Assembly: GCA_016191795.1 (NCBI GenBank)
Contig: JACPVK010000340.1
Location: forward strand, 1 to 5,297
Reading direction: 5' to 3'
Source of the DNA: Gammaproteobacteria bacterium
GTDB taxonomy: Bacteria > Pseudomonadota > Gammaproteobacteria > SZUA-229
DNA: 5,297 nucleotides
This document shows, one piece after another, positions 1 to 5,297 of this stretch (position 1 is its first letter; each line of letters begins with the position of its first letter). A program made the translations under genes and the position numbers. Below the pieces are notes generated by a model. That model saw only the letters and a list, made by a program, of their open reading frames with translations. It made no database searches and was not told the origin of the DNA.

Positions 1-1438
1 CACGGGCGCCCAGAACCTGCAAGGTCCAGTGGGATGGATTTTGCTGGCGCAACCACTCGCTATCTTTAATACCCATGGCGGCAAGCTCGGCAGTCATGCG
101 CTGGTTTTCGGTATCCACAGGCCGGGCGACCGGCGGTGTCACCGGCTTTTCTTTAGCGGCTGCAGCGACAGGTGCTGGTGCAGGTGCAGGTGCAGGTGCA
201 GGTGCAGGTGCAGGGATAGCTGCCACGACAGGGGAAGGAACTTTGGGTTTCTCGACGGGCTTTTTGGCGAGGGGCGCAGGCCCGGCCGGTGCTGGAGCTG
301 GCGCAACAGAAGTCGGGGGCGCAATGCCCGAGGTGGAATCATCAACAGGTCGGGGTTCAGGCTCGGCCGGAATTTCCATGGCCGGGTTGCTTTCGACAGC
401 GGTATCCAGCGGAAGATTGTCTGTTGTAGTTTGTTCCGGGGCTTCGGGCAACAGGTCGTCTGCTGTGGCGGTTTCTTCCGGTTGGGTCAAGTCAACGCTG
501 GCGAAGGGTTCACTCGCAGTTTCTGTGATGACTGGCAGTGCTTCAGGCAGGGCAGGCTGCGGCGTAGAGGTTGTTTCCGACCAGAAATAAACACTGCCGG
601 CGGCCAGTAACAGCACGCCTGCAATGCCCAGTATTTTGACGATCATATTGCCGACAGGGCGGTTTAAATTGCTGACGTGTTTTTCCAGCATCAGCACTGC
701 CAGGGTCATTACCTGACCGGGTTTGCCCCGGCTTTTTTTGTGAATGAGATTGATTGTTTCGGGTGGTAGCACCGGGCCGCCCCGGTATCCGGCTTTTGCT
801 AAACGATGTTCAATAAACGCCTGGACCTGTTTGGGTGACAAATCCGGCATTTGTTGTACATAAAGCTGGTTATGCTGGAGATCGGTAATATCCTCGAGTG
901 TTTTTGCCATACCCGGATTGGCCAGCAGCAGGATTTTTAAATTGGTGTCCTTGTCATGTTTAAGCTGGCTACGATAACGAATCAGCTCCTGCAAGGTGGT
1001 GTCGCTTAATAAATGTGCGTCATCAATAATGGCGATTGGAAACTGATCGAATACCTGCAGGTTTTTTAAATCCTGATCAAGGTAGCTGGCAGAACCCTGG
1101 CTTTTTAAGTGAGCCGACATTTTCTGCTGCAGCTGCGTCAGTGTGTCGGTGGCTTCGGCGAGTATGGAAATTAAAAACAGATTGGAAATACTGTTTTGAA
1201 TGAGCTGACGAAACAATGTGGTTTTGCCGCTACCCTGTTCTCCTTCAACAATTAAAACCAGATCGCTGAACTGCATGTGGTGACGCAGTGTCGCCATCAT
1301 CTGGTCGCGCGTTGCATCCGAGTATATGGCGTCGCTCGATAAAATAGTGGAGGCAAACGGCTGTTGCGACAGGCCGAGGTAGCTCAGCGTGTGCGTATCT
1401 AATTGCAAAGCAGATGGTGTGGCTTGCAGTTTTGCCAT
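1..1438 (-). CDS. damX: DamX-like AAA ATPase / SPOR-domain membrane protein (C-terminus cut by window edge)
   Basis: Translating the minus strand from the ATG at 1438 gives 479 uninterrupted residues that run off the left edge. Visible in order: an N-terminal ExeA-like AAA domain with Walker A GEQGSGKT (about residues 66-73), Walker B IAIIDDAH (135-142), a sensor-1-like LLLANPG (170-176) and a sensor-2-like SRGKPGQ (236-242); one hydrophobic membrane segment (about 266-286); an acidic then Pro/Ala-rich linker (about 290-450); and HWTLQVLGAR (470-479), which matches the first strand of a SPOR domain. SPOR domains bind denuded peptidoglycan glycan strands, often at the division septum. The ATPase half should be cytoplasmic and the linker and SPOR periplasmic. 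The position downstream of aroK-aroB matches damX of other gammaproteobacteria, but E. coli DamX lacks this ATPase domain, so the symbol is by synteny and SPOR. It starts 8 nt after dgt and is probably co-transcribed. What the ATPase works on is unknown. Confidence 0.88.
   Translation of the reverse strand, partial: MAKLQATPSALQLDTHTLSYLGLSQQPFASTILSSDAIYSDATRDQMMATLRHHMQFSDLVLIVEGEQGSGKTTLFRQLIQNSISNLFLISILAEATDTLTQLQQKMSAHLKSQGSASYLDQDLKNLQVFDQFPIAIIDDAHLLSDTTLQELIRYRSQLKHDKDTNLKILLLANPGMAKTLEDITDLQHNQLYVQQMPDLSPKQVQAFIEHRLAKAGYRGGPVLPPETINLIHKKSRGKPGQVMTLAVLMLEKHVSNLNRPVGNMIVKILGIAGVLLLAAGSVYFWSETTSTPQPALPEALPVITETASEPFASVDLTQPEETATADDLLPEAPEQTTTDNLPLDTAVESNPAMEIPAEPEPRPVDDSTSGIAPPTSVAPAPAPAGPAPLAKKPVEKPKVPSPVVAAIPAPAPAPAPAPAPAPVAAAAKEKPVTPPVARPVDTENQRMTAELAAMGIKDSEWLRQQNPSHWTLQVLGAR
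171..212 (-). repeat. Hexanucleotide microsatellite, (GGTGCA)6 plus one variant unit
   Basis: On the plus strand, six perfect tandem GGTGCA units occupy 177-212, preceded by a one-base variant GGTGCT at 171-176. The repeat lies in frame within the damX-like gene, where it encodes a run of alternating Pro and Ala (residues 409-423) in the periplasmic linker between the membrane segment and the SPOR domain. The unit is a multiple of three, so gain or loss of copies would change linker length without breaking the frame. A second, degenerate Ala/Pro stretch lies nearby at about 285-305. Confidence 0.9.
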
Positions 1439-1444
1439 GGTCGA

Positions 1445-1448
1445 CCCT
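1445..1448 (-). promoter_or_regulatory. Ribosome binding site of the damX-like gene, overlapping the dgt stop codon
   Basis: On the minus strand AGGG (1448-1445) shares its first two bases with the dgt TAG stop (1449-1447) and sits 6 nt before the ATG at 1438. This supports the chosen start and suggests that translation of the two genes is coupled. The motif is short, so support is moderate. Confidence 0.5.
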
Positions 1449-2634
1449 AGGGAATGAGGTTGGCAAACGATAATTGCCGCGGATTAAATATACGTTCGTA
1501 TTCAACGATTGCAAAGCGATCAGTCATACCGGCGATGTAATCGGCAATGCCGCGTGCGGTACCGCTGTCACCCAGCTGCTGTTTGAGGTTGTCGCAGTGC
1601 TGGCGAAACTCCGGCGGCAGTATATTGTGATCGTTCATGAAAGCCTCGAACAGGGCCGTCAGTACCTGCTCGGCTTTTTTGGTCATGCGCTGCACACGAT
1701 AATGTTTATATAGCTGTACCCGCAAGAATTTTTTTAATTGCAGGTTCTGTTCGCGAAGCTCGTCACTAAAGCAAATGGTGTAATCGGTTTGTTTGCGCGC
1801 GTCATCCGGATGTTTGGGATTTAGTTTGGTAATCCGGTCCTTGCTGGTTTCGATCAGGTCAACCACCATGCGGTTAATCATGCGACGAATGATTTCGTGA
1901 ATCTGGCGGCGTTCGCTCAGGTTGGGATAACGTGAATTGACTTCTTCATATTGTTCACGAAATATTTGCACGTCGAGCAGTTGTTTCATGGTGATAAGCC
2001 CATACCGCAGGCCATCATCCACATCGTGATTGTTATAGGCTATTTCATCTGCCAGATCACATACCTGGGCTTCGAGGCAAGGTTGATTTTTTGCGACAAA
2101 ACGTTGTCCCAGTTCACCCAGTTTCAGGGCATCTTTGGGTGAGCAGTGTTTGAGTATGCCTTCGCGCGCTTCAAAGGTGAGATTGAGCCCGGGAAACTCG
2201 GCATATTTTTCTTCCAGTTCGTCGACTACGCGTAATGATTGTAAATTGTGTTCGAAACCGCCGAAGTTTTTCATGCAGCGATTAAGCGCATCCTGGCCGG
2301 CATGACCAAACGGAGCATGGCCAAGGTCGTGCGACAGGGCAATGGTTTCCGCCAGGTCTTCGTGTAATCGAAGTTCGCGGGCTATAGAACGTGCGATTTG
2401 TGATACTTCCAGTGAATGCGTCAGACGTGTGCGAAACAAATCGCCTTCGTGATTAACAAATACCTGGGTTTTATATTCGAGACGACGAAATGCAGCGGAA
2501 TGAATTATGCGGTCGCGATCGCGCTGGTATTGATTACGATGCACCGGTGGCGGCTCGGCGTAAATTCGTCCTCTGGAAGTGCGCTCGCTGCTGGCGTAGG
2601 GGGCGAGGTTGCCTGGGTCATATCCACTTTGCAT
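1447..2634 (-). CDS. dgt: dGTPase-like HD-domain deoxynucleotide triphosphohydrolase
   Basis: This 395-residue protein belongs to the dGTPase family of HD hydrolases, which split dNTPs into deoxynucleoside and triphosphate and so adjust the dNTP pool. Visible family hallmarks are the N-terminal RDRDRIIHSAAFRRLEYKTQVF region (about residues 38-60), RTRLTHSLEV with H73, the HD pair in SHDLGHAPFGHAG (H102-D103, with H107 and H111), and DLADEIAYNNHD (193-204), which should supply the final metal-binding Asp. The length fits the shorter subfamily often annotated as 'deoxyguanosinetriphosphate triphosphohydrolase-like', rather than the roughly 500-residue E. coli Dgt, so strict dGTP preference should not be assumed. 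The gene starts 4 nt after the aroB stop and ends 8 nt before the damX-like ATG, with no strong Shine-Dalgarno of its own; expression is probably coupled to aroB. All key residues are present and the reading frame is intact. Confidence 0.95.
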   Translation of the reverse strand: MQSGYDPGNLAPYASSERTSRGRIYAEPPPVHRNQYQRDRDRIIHSAAFRRLEYKTQVFVNHEGDLFRTRLTHSLEVSQIARSIARELRLHEDLAETIALSHDLGHAPFGHAGQDALNRCMKNFGGFEHNLQSLRVVDELEEKYAEFPGLNLTFEAREGILKHCSPKDALKLGELGQRFVAKNQPCLEAQVCDLADEIAYNNHDVDDGLRYGLITMKQLLDVQIFREQYEEVNSRYPNLSERRQIHEIIRRMINRMVVDLIETSKDRITKLNPKHPDDARKQTDYTICFSDELREQNLQLKKFLRVQLYKHYRVQRMTKKAEQVLTALFEAFMNDHNILPPEFRQHCDNLKQQLGDSGTARGIADYIAGMTDRFAIVEYERIFNPRQLSFANLIP

Positions 2635-2638
2635 ATAG

Positions 2639-3715
2639 CTAATAGCTCGCTTTAATGGCGGTGATCAGGCTGTCTTTATCGTAGTCCTGGGTGAACACCG
2701 ATTTGCCGGGGGCTTTTAACAAAATCAAACGTAATACGCCGTCAGATACTTTTTTGTCGATGGACATAATTTCCAGAAACTTTTCCGGTGTCATCTGGGC
2801 GGGTGCTTTTACGGGCAGGTTGGCGCGTTCGATGAGATCGATAATGCGATGCACATCATCAGCCGTAATCCAGCCCAGAATTTCTGACAACCGCGCCGCC
2901 ATCACCATGCCGCTGGCAACTGCTTCCCCGTGTAACCAGTTGCCATAACCCATACCGGTTTCAATGGCGTGGCCAAAGGTGTGGCCAAAATTAAGCAGGG
3001 CGCGCTGGCCGCTTTCACGTTCATCGGCGGCTACCACTTCAGCCTTGTTACGGCACGAGCGTTCGATGGCAAAGGCCAGTGCTTTGGGATCACGCGTCAG
3101 TAGTTTGTCCATGTTTTTTTCCAGCCACTCAAGAAATGGCAAATCACGTATCAAACCGTATTTGATGACTTCGGCGATGCCGGCGGACAGCTCGCGATCT
3201 TCCAGTGTGTTGAGGGTATCGGTATCGGCAATGACGGTACGTGGCTGATAAAACGCTCCAATCATGTTTTTGCCCAAGGGGTGATTGATGCCGGTTTTGC
3301 CACCCACGGATGAATCAACCTGTGCCAGCAAGGTAGTGGGGATCTGGATGAAATGTACACCACGCTGGTAGCTGGCAGCGGCAAAGCCGGTAATATCACC
3401 TATCACACCGCCACCGAGCGCAATGAGTGTGGTGTTGCGATCCAGGCGATTAGTGAGCAGGCAATCATAAATACTGTTGAGGGTGTCCTGGTTTTTGTAT
3501 TGTTCGCCATCGGGCAAAACCAGGGTTTTGAATTTGATGTCGTGCAGGGCGGCTTCCACGCGCGCAAGATACAGCGGCGCCACCACTTCATTGGTAACAA
3601 TCAATGCACTGTTGCCGGGTATGTACTGGGTAAGCAGTTCGCCGCGATTAAGCAGGCCCTGGCCGATACAAATAGGGTAACTGCGTTCGCCCAGATTAAC
3701 TTTTAGAGAAATCAT
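2639..3715 (-). CDS. aroB: 3-dehydroquinate synthase
   Basis: AroB catalyses step 2 of the shikimate pathway in the cytoplasm: DAHP to 3-dehydroquinate, using bound NAD+ and a divalent metal. The 358-residue length is close to E. coli AroB (362). Motifs include LPDGEQYK (67-74), the glycine-rich NAD-binding GGGVIGDITGF (101-111), IPTTLLAQVDSSVGGKTGIN (125-144, one of the most conserved family blocks), KNMIGAFYQP (149-158) and the three metal ligands expected from E. coli numbering: E182 in AEVIKYG, H245 in NFGHTFGHAIE and H262 in LHGEAV. The start at 3715 overlaps the aroK stop in an ATGA, the usual sign of translational coupling, and no strong Shine-Dalgarno is needed. The gene appears complete and functional. 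It is the same gene order as in Pseudomonas and enteric bacteria. Confidence 0.98.
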   Translation of the reverse strand: MISLKVNLGERSYPICIGQGLLNRGELLTQYIPGNSALIVTNEVVAPLYLARVEAALHDIKFKTLVLPDGEQYKNQDTLNSIYDCLLTNRLDRNTTLIALGGGVIGDITGFAAASYQRGVHFIQIPTTLLAQVDSSVGGKTGINHPLGKNMIGAFYQPRTVIADTDTLNTLEDRELSAGIAEVIKYGLIRDLPFLEWLEKNMDKLLTRDPKALAFAIERSCRNKAEVVAADERESGQRALLNFGHTFGHAIETGMGYGNWLHGEAVASGMVMAARLSEILGWITADDVHRIIDLIERANLPVKAPAQMTPEKFLEIMSIDKKVSDGVLRLILLKAPGKSVFTQDYDKDSLITAIKASY

Positions 3716-4245
3716 GTCCGTGTTTGTTGCTGGTGATTTTTTAGACGGTCAAGAATAGCCTGAATAGCGGCGCGAATCGAGACATCGCCGGTGTTAATCG
3801 TGATGTGGGCCGTTTCGCGATACAGCGGTTCGCGCTGCGCCATGATTTCACGCAGTTTGGCTTCAGGGTCAGGCGTTTGCAGCAGAGGCCGGTTTTTGTC
3901 GTGGCGTATGCGTTCCATCAGTCGTGCGACGTCGCTGTGTAAATAGATAACCGTGCCACGGGTTTTGAGATGCTGGCGATTATCTTCACGCAAGATGGCG
4001 CCACCGCCAGTAGCGAGAACCAGATTTTGTTTTTGGGTGAGTTCGTCAATAACAGCCTGTTCGCGCTGGCGAAAACCGTCTTCGCCTTCCAGTTCAAAAA
4101 TCAGCGGAATGGTAGCGCCGGTACGTTCTTCTATTACCTTGTCACTATCGTAAAAATCCAGATGCAGTTTTTTGGCGAGCTGACGCCCCATGGTGGTTTT
4201 GCCTGCACCCATGGGGCCGATGAGGAAGATGTTGGTGTTCTGCAT
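3712..4245 (-). CDS. aroK: Shikimate kinase
   Basis: AroK transfers phosphate from ATP to the 3-hydroxyl of shikimate in the cytoplasm (step 5 of the shikimate pathway). The 177-residue protein has Walker A GPMGAGKT (10-17), the shikimate-binding DSD (33-35, D35 equivalent to Asp34 of the M. tuberculosis enzyme), R59 in GFRQRE, the TGGGA loop (79-83), the lid arginine R119 in NRPLL, and R138 in QREPLY. All substrate-contacting residues of the family are present. The ATG at 4245 is immediately preceded by an in-frame TGA, so this is the earliest possible ATG start. No clear Shine-Dalgarno precedes it, which is odd for a gene 23 nt downstream of its neighbour. It overlaps aroB by 4 nt. In most gammaproteobacteria aroK follows pilQ directly; here a lipoprotein gene lies between them. 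Confidence 0.97.
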   Translation of the reverse strand: MQNTNIFLIGPMGAGKTTMGRQLAKKLHLDFYDSDKVIEERTGATIPLIFELEGEDGFRQREQAVIDELTQKQNLVLATGGGAILREDNRQHLKTRGTVIYLHSDVARLMERIRHDKNRPLLQTPDPEAKLREIMAQREPLYRETAHITINTGDVSIRAAIQAILDRLKNHQQQTRT

Positions 4246-4268
4246 TCAATGGTATGCACAAATGAGCG

Positions 4269-4967
4269 TTATGTACGTGCATCCATATTCATATAGAGGA
4301 TGTCATAAATTGGAATTCTGGTTGTTGGTGAGCACAGTGTTGAATGCGTGCAATTTTGACCATTGAACAATCCATCTGCGGGTGTGAATGTTGAATTGTT
4401 GTCAATATCAATTAGTACGTCGATACCTGTATCAAAAGTACCATTGTGGTTAATATCAAGGAAGGGTTCTGCAGTATCAGTTGACTGTATGTCGCCATCA
4501 TCAAAGTTACCAGAATCGTTTATATCGTAGTAAGACTCTTCGCCTATCATCCATGCTGTGATAGTTGCATAGTTATCAAGGGGTGCCTGACTGAATCCTT
4601 CGCTATACCATTTGATGCTACATGACCCATTATCCAGGGTGCAGTTGGCAGCGGATAATAATCCGTAATCAACCGCAAAATGGACTGTGCCGCCATTTAC
4701 TTTAATGTTTTTGTTGTCACCAACGGTGATGGATATATCTACTTCGTGATCTACTTCCCACACCCAGGTCGAGCTGTCAGCGAGCGTACCTGTGAATACT
4801 TCAGCAGCAGGGGCTTCGGAGGATGCGAGCGAAAAATGCGCAGCAGAAGGTATATTGGTGCCAGTACTGCCACTAGAAGTGAATCCGCCCTCTGTGTCGC
4901 CGCAGCCAACAAGTATCACTACCAATGCCGCGCCGCACGATGTTTTAATTATTGATTGCATACGCAT
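4269..4967 (-). CDS. Predicted outer-membrane lipoprotein with Ig-like domain and Asp/Asn/Gly metal-binding-like loops
   Basis: No specific function is recognised. Counting from the ATG at 4967, a short basic start and a hydrophobic stretch lead to a lipobox LVGC with lipidated Cys22. The next residue is Gly, not the Asp of inner-membrane retention, so sorting to the outer membrane is predicted. A low-complexity Gly/Ser/Thr tether follows. Residues about 55-140 look like an invasin-type (Big_1-like) Ig fold: VNGGTVHF, then a Cys pair in NCTLDNGSC (108-116) and KWYSE. After GEES come Asp-rich repeats, DINDSGNFD (148-156), DINHNGTFD (171-179) and DIDNNSTF (187-194), resembling calcium-binding loops, then another Cys pair (206, 212). 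Frame 4982 is open further upstream (5 more residues, TAATG overlap with pilQ), but tandem GGAG motifs favour the ATG at 4967 or 4961. The distal two thirds is AT-richer than its neighbours. A role at the cell surface, perhaps with pili, is only suggested by position. Confidence 0.8.
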   Translation of the reverse strand: MRMQSIIKTSCGAALVVILVGCGDTEGGFTSSGSTGTNIPSAAHFSLASSEAPAAEVFTGTLADSSTWVWEVDHEVDISITVGDNKNIKVNGGTVHFAVDYGLLSAANCTLDNGSCSIKWYSEGFSQAPLDNYATITAWMIGEESYYDINDSGNFDDGDIQSTDTAEPFLDINHNGTFDTGIDVLIDIDNNSTFTPADGLFNGQNCTHSTLCSPTTRIPIYDILYMNMDART

Positions 4968-4977
4968 CTCCAGCTCC
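4968..4977 (-). promoter_or_regulatory. Tandem Shine-Dalgarno motifs that decide the lipoprotein start
   Basis: On the minus strand two GGAG motifs lie at 4977-4974 and 4971-4968. The first is 6 nt before the ATG at 4967 and the second 6 nt before the ATG at 4961, both ideal spacings. The ATG at 4982, which overlaps the pilQ stop, has no such motif before it. The true start is therefore probably 4967 or 4961; both give a normal lipoprotein signal peptide. Confidence 0.55.
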
Positions 4978-4981
4978 AGCA

Positions 4982-5297
4982 TTAGAACGACATTGTTTCT
5001 TTCAGGATCTTTGGTGTAACAAAGATCAGTAATTCAGCTTTTTCGTCTCTTTCCAGTGAATGGCGGAACAACGAGCCAATCAGGGGAAGGTCAGCCAGAA
5101 AAGGCACCTTGTCCACACCATTGGTGATGGCACTTTCATAAATGCCGCCAAGAACAACAGTGTCACCATTGTTGACCAGCACCTGCGTCTGTACTTCACG
5201 GGTGTCGATGCTCGGGATGCCGGCGTATACCTCACCTATGGCGTCCTTGTTCACGGATAAATCCATAATGATGCGATCATCCGGTGTGATTTGTGGC
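4982..5297 (-). CDS. pilQ: Type IV pilus secretin PilQ, C-terminal end (partial)
   Basis: The frame is open to the right edge and supplies the last 104 complete codons of a secretin. PilQ forms the outer-membrane ring through which type IV pili (and often DNA during natural transformation) pass. Diagnostic C-terminal secretin features are PQITPDDRIIMDL at the window edge, IDTREVQTQVLVNNGDTVVLGG (about residues 35-56 of the fragment), the family signature VPFLADLPLIGSLFR in the last third, and ELLIFVTPKI just before the end. The spacing and wording match PilQ rather than GspD or HrcC-type secretins, and the aroK-aroB neighbourhood confirms it, since pilMNOPQ-aroK-aroB is a widespread order. 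An internal Met at 5266 is not a start: the secretin similarity continues upstream of it. The TAA stop (4984-4982) shares one base with an ATG of the lipoprotein frame. Confidence 0.96.
   Translation of the reverse strand, partial: PQITPDDRIIMDLSVNKDAIGEVYAGIPSIDTREVQTQVLVNNGDTVVLGGIYESAITNGVDKVPFLADLPLIGSLFRHSLERDEKAELLIFVTPKILKETMSF

Noticed and set aside
29..610. Long open frames on the plus strand (and another minus frame at 139-345) through the repeat region.
   Set aside because: They run antisense or out of frame to the well-supported AAA-SPOR gene; their Arg/Cys/Gly-rich or Ala/Gly-rich translations follow from the GGTGCA repeat and the Pro/Ala coding bias, with no recognisable domain or ribosome site.
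1435..1452. Three overlapping perfect palindromes (CCATGG, GGTCGACC, CCCTAGGG) at the dgt/damX junction, looking like a cloning polylinker or an operator.
   Set aside because: The bases are fully accounted for by the dgt stop, the AGGG ribosome site and the ATG of the next gene; both flanking genes are intact and no vector sequence is seen. Taken as coincidence.
2639..3715. Internal antisense and out-of-frame open frames within aroB (for example 3353-3706 plus, 3403-3600 minus).
   Set aside because: aroB is complete with all conserved motifs in one frame; the others have no independent support.
4246..4320. Possible promoter for aroK (AT-rich TATAT/TATGAA stretch on the minus strand).
   Set aside because: No -35-like element at the right spacing could be found, and the stretch lies within the coding end of the lipoprotein gene.
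4380..4530. Asp/Asn/Gly loops read as a dockerin (cellulosome) domain.
   Set aside because: The loop spacing and lack of the paired dockerin helices do not fit; the repeats look more like the acidic loops that follow Ig-like modules in surface proteins.
5060..5260. Plus-strand open frame opposite pilQ.
   Set aside because: Antisense shadow of the clear secretin C-terminus; no start signal or recognisable protein.

Overview
This window is an ordinary-looking chromosomal segment of a gammaproteobacterium. All of its genes lie on the minus strand, so transcription runs from the right edge to the left. The backbone is the well-known pilQ - aroK - aroB - damX-type (SPOR) arrangement found in Pseudomonas and relatives. 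Two genes are added to it: a small lipoprotein gene between pilQ and aroK, and a dNTPase-type HD gene (dgt) between aroB and the SPOR gene. The lipoprotein's style (Ig-like fold plus Asp/Asn/Gly-rich metal-binding-like loops) is common in marine or polysaccharide-degrading gammaproteobacteria such as Cellvibrionales. That taxonomic hint is an inference; I cannot name the species.

Layout from right to left, in the order of transcription. (1) 5297-4982: the last 104 complete codons of pilQ, the type IV pilus outer-membrane secretin. (2) 4967 (or 4982 / 4961) to 4269: a predicted outer-membrane lipoprotein with an Ig-like domain and a Ca-binding-like acidic tail. (3) 4245-3712: aroK, shikimate kinase. 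(4) 3715-2639: aroB, 3-dehydroquinate synthase, overlapping aroK by 4 nt (ATGA). (5) 2634-1447: dgt-like HD hydrolase, starting 4 nt after aroB ends. (6) 1438 to beyond the left edge: a protein with an AAA ATPase domain, one membrane segment, a Pro/Ala linker and the first residues of a SPOR domain, starting 8 nt after dgt ends.

The gaps are -4 to +24 nt, no gene faces the other way, and I saw no convincing terminator or promoter. The six genes therefore look like one operon or the tail of one, whose promoter is probably upstream of pilM outside the window. Functionally it mixes pilus secretion (PilQ), two shikimate-pathway steps (AroB makes 3-dehydroquinate, AroK phosphorylates shikimate), nucleotide-pool control (Dgt) and peptidoglycan/septum-linked functions (SPOR protein). 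No stretch longer than 24 nt lacks a gene.

I see no mobile element, CRISPR array, RNA gene or obviously new system. The items most worth a second look are the compositionally distinct lipoprotein wedged into the pil-aro operon and a perfect hexanucleotide microsatellite in the linker of the AAA-SPOR protein.
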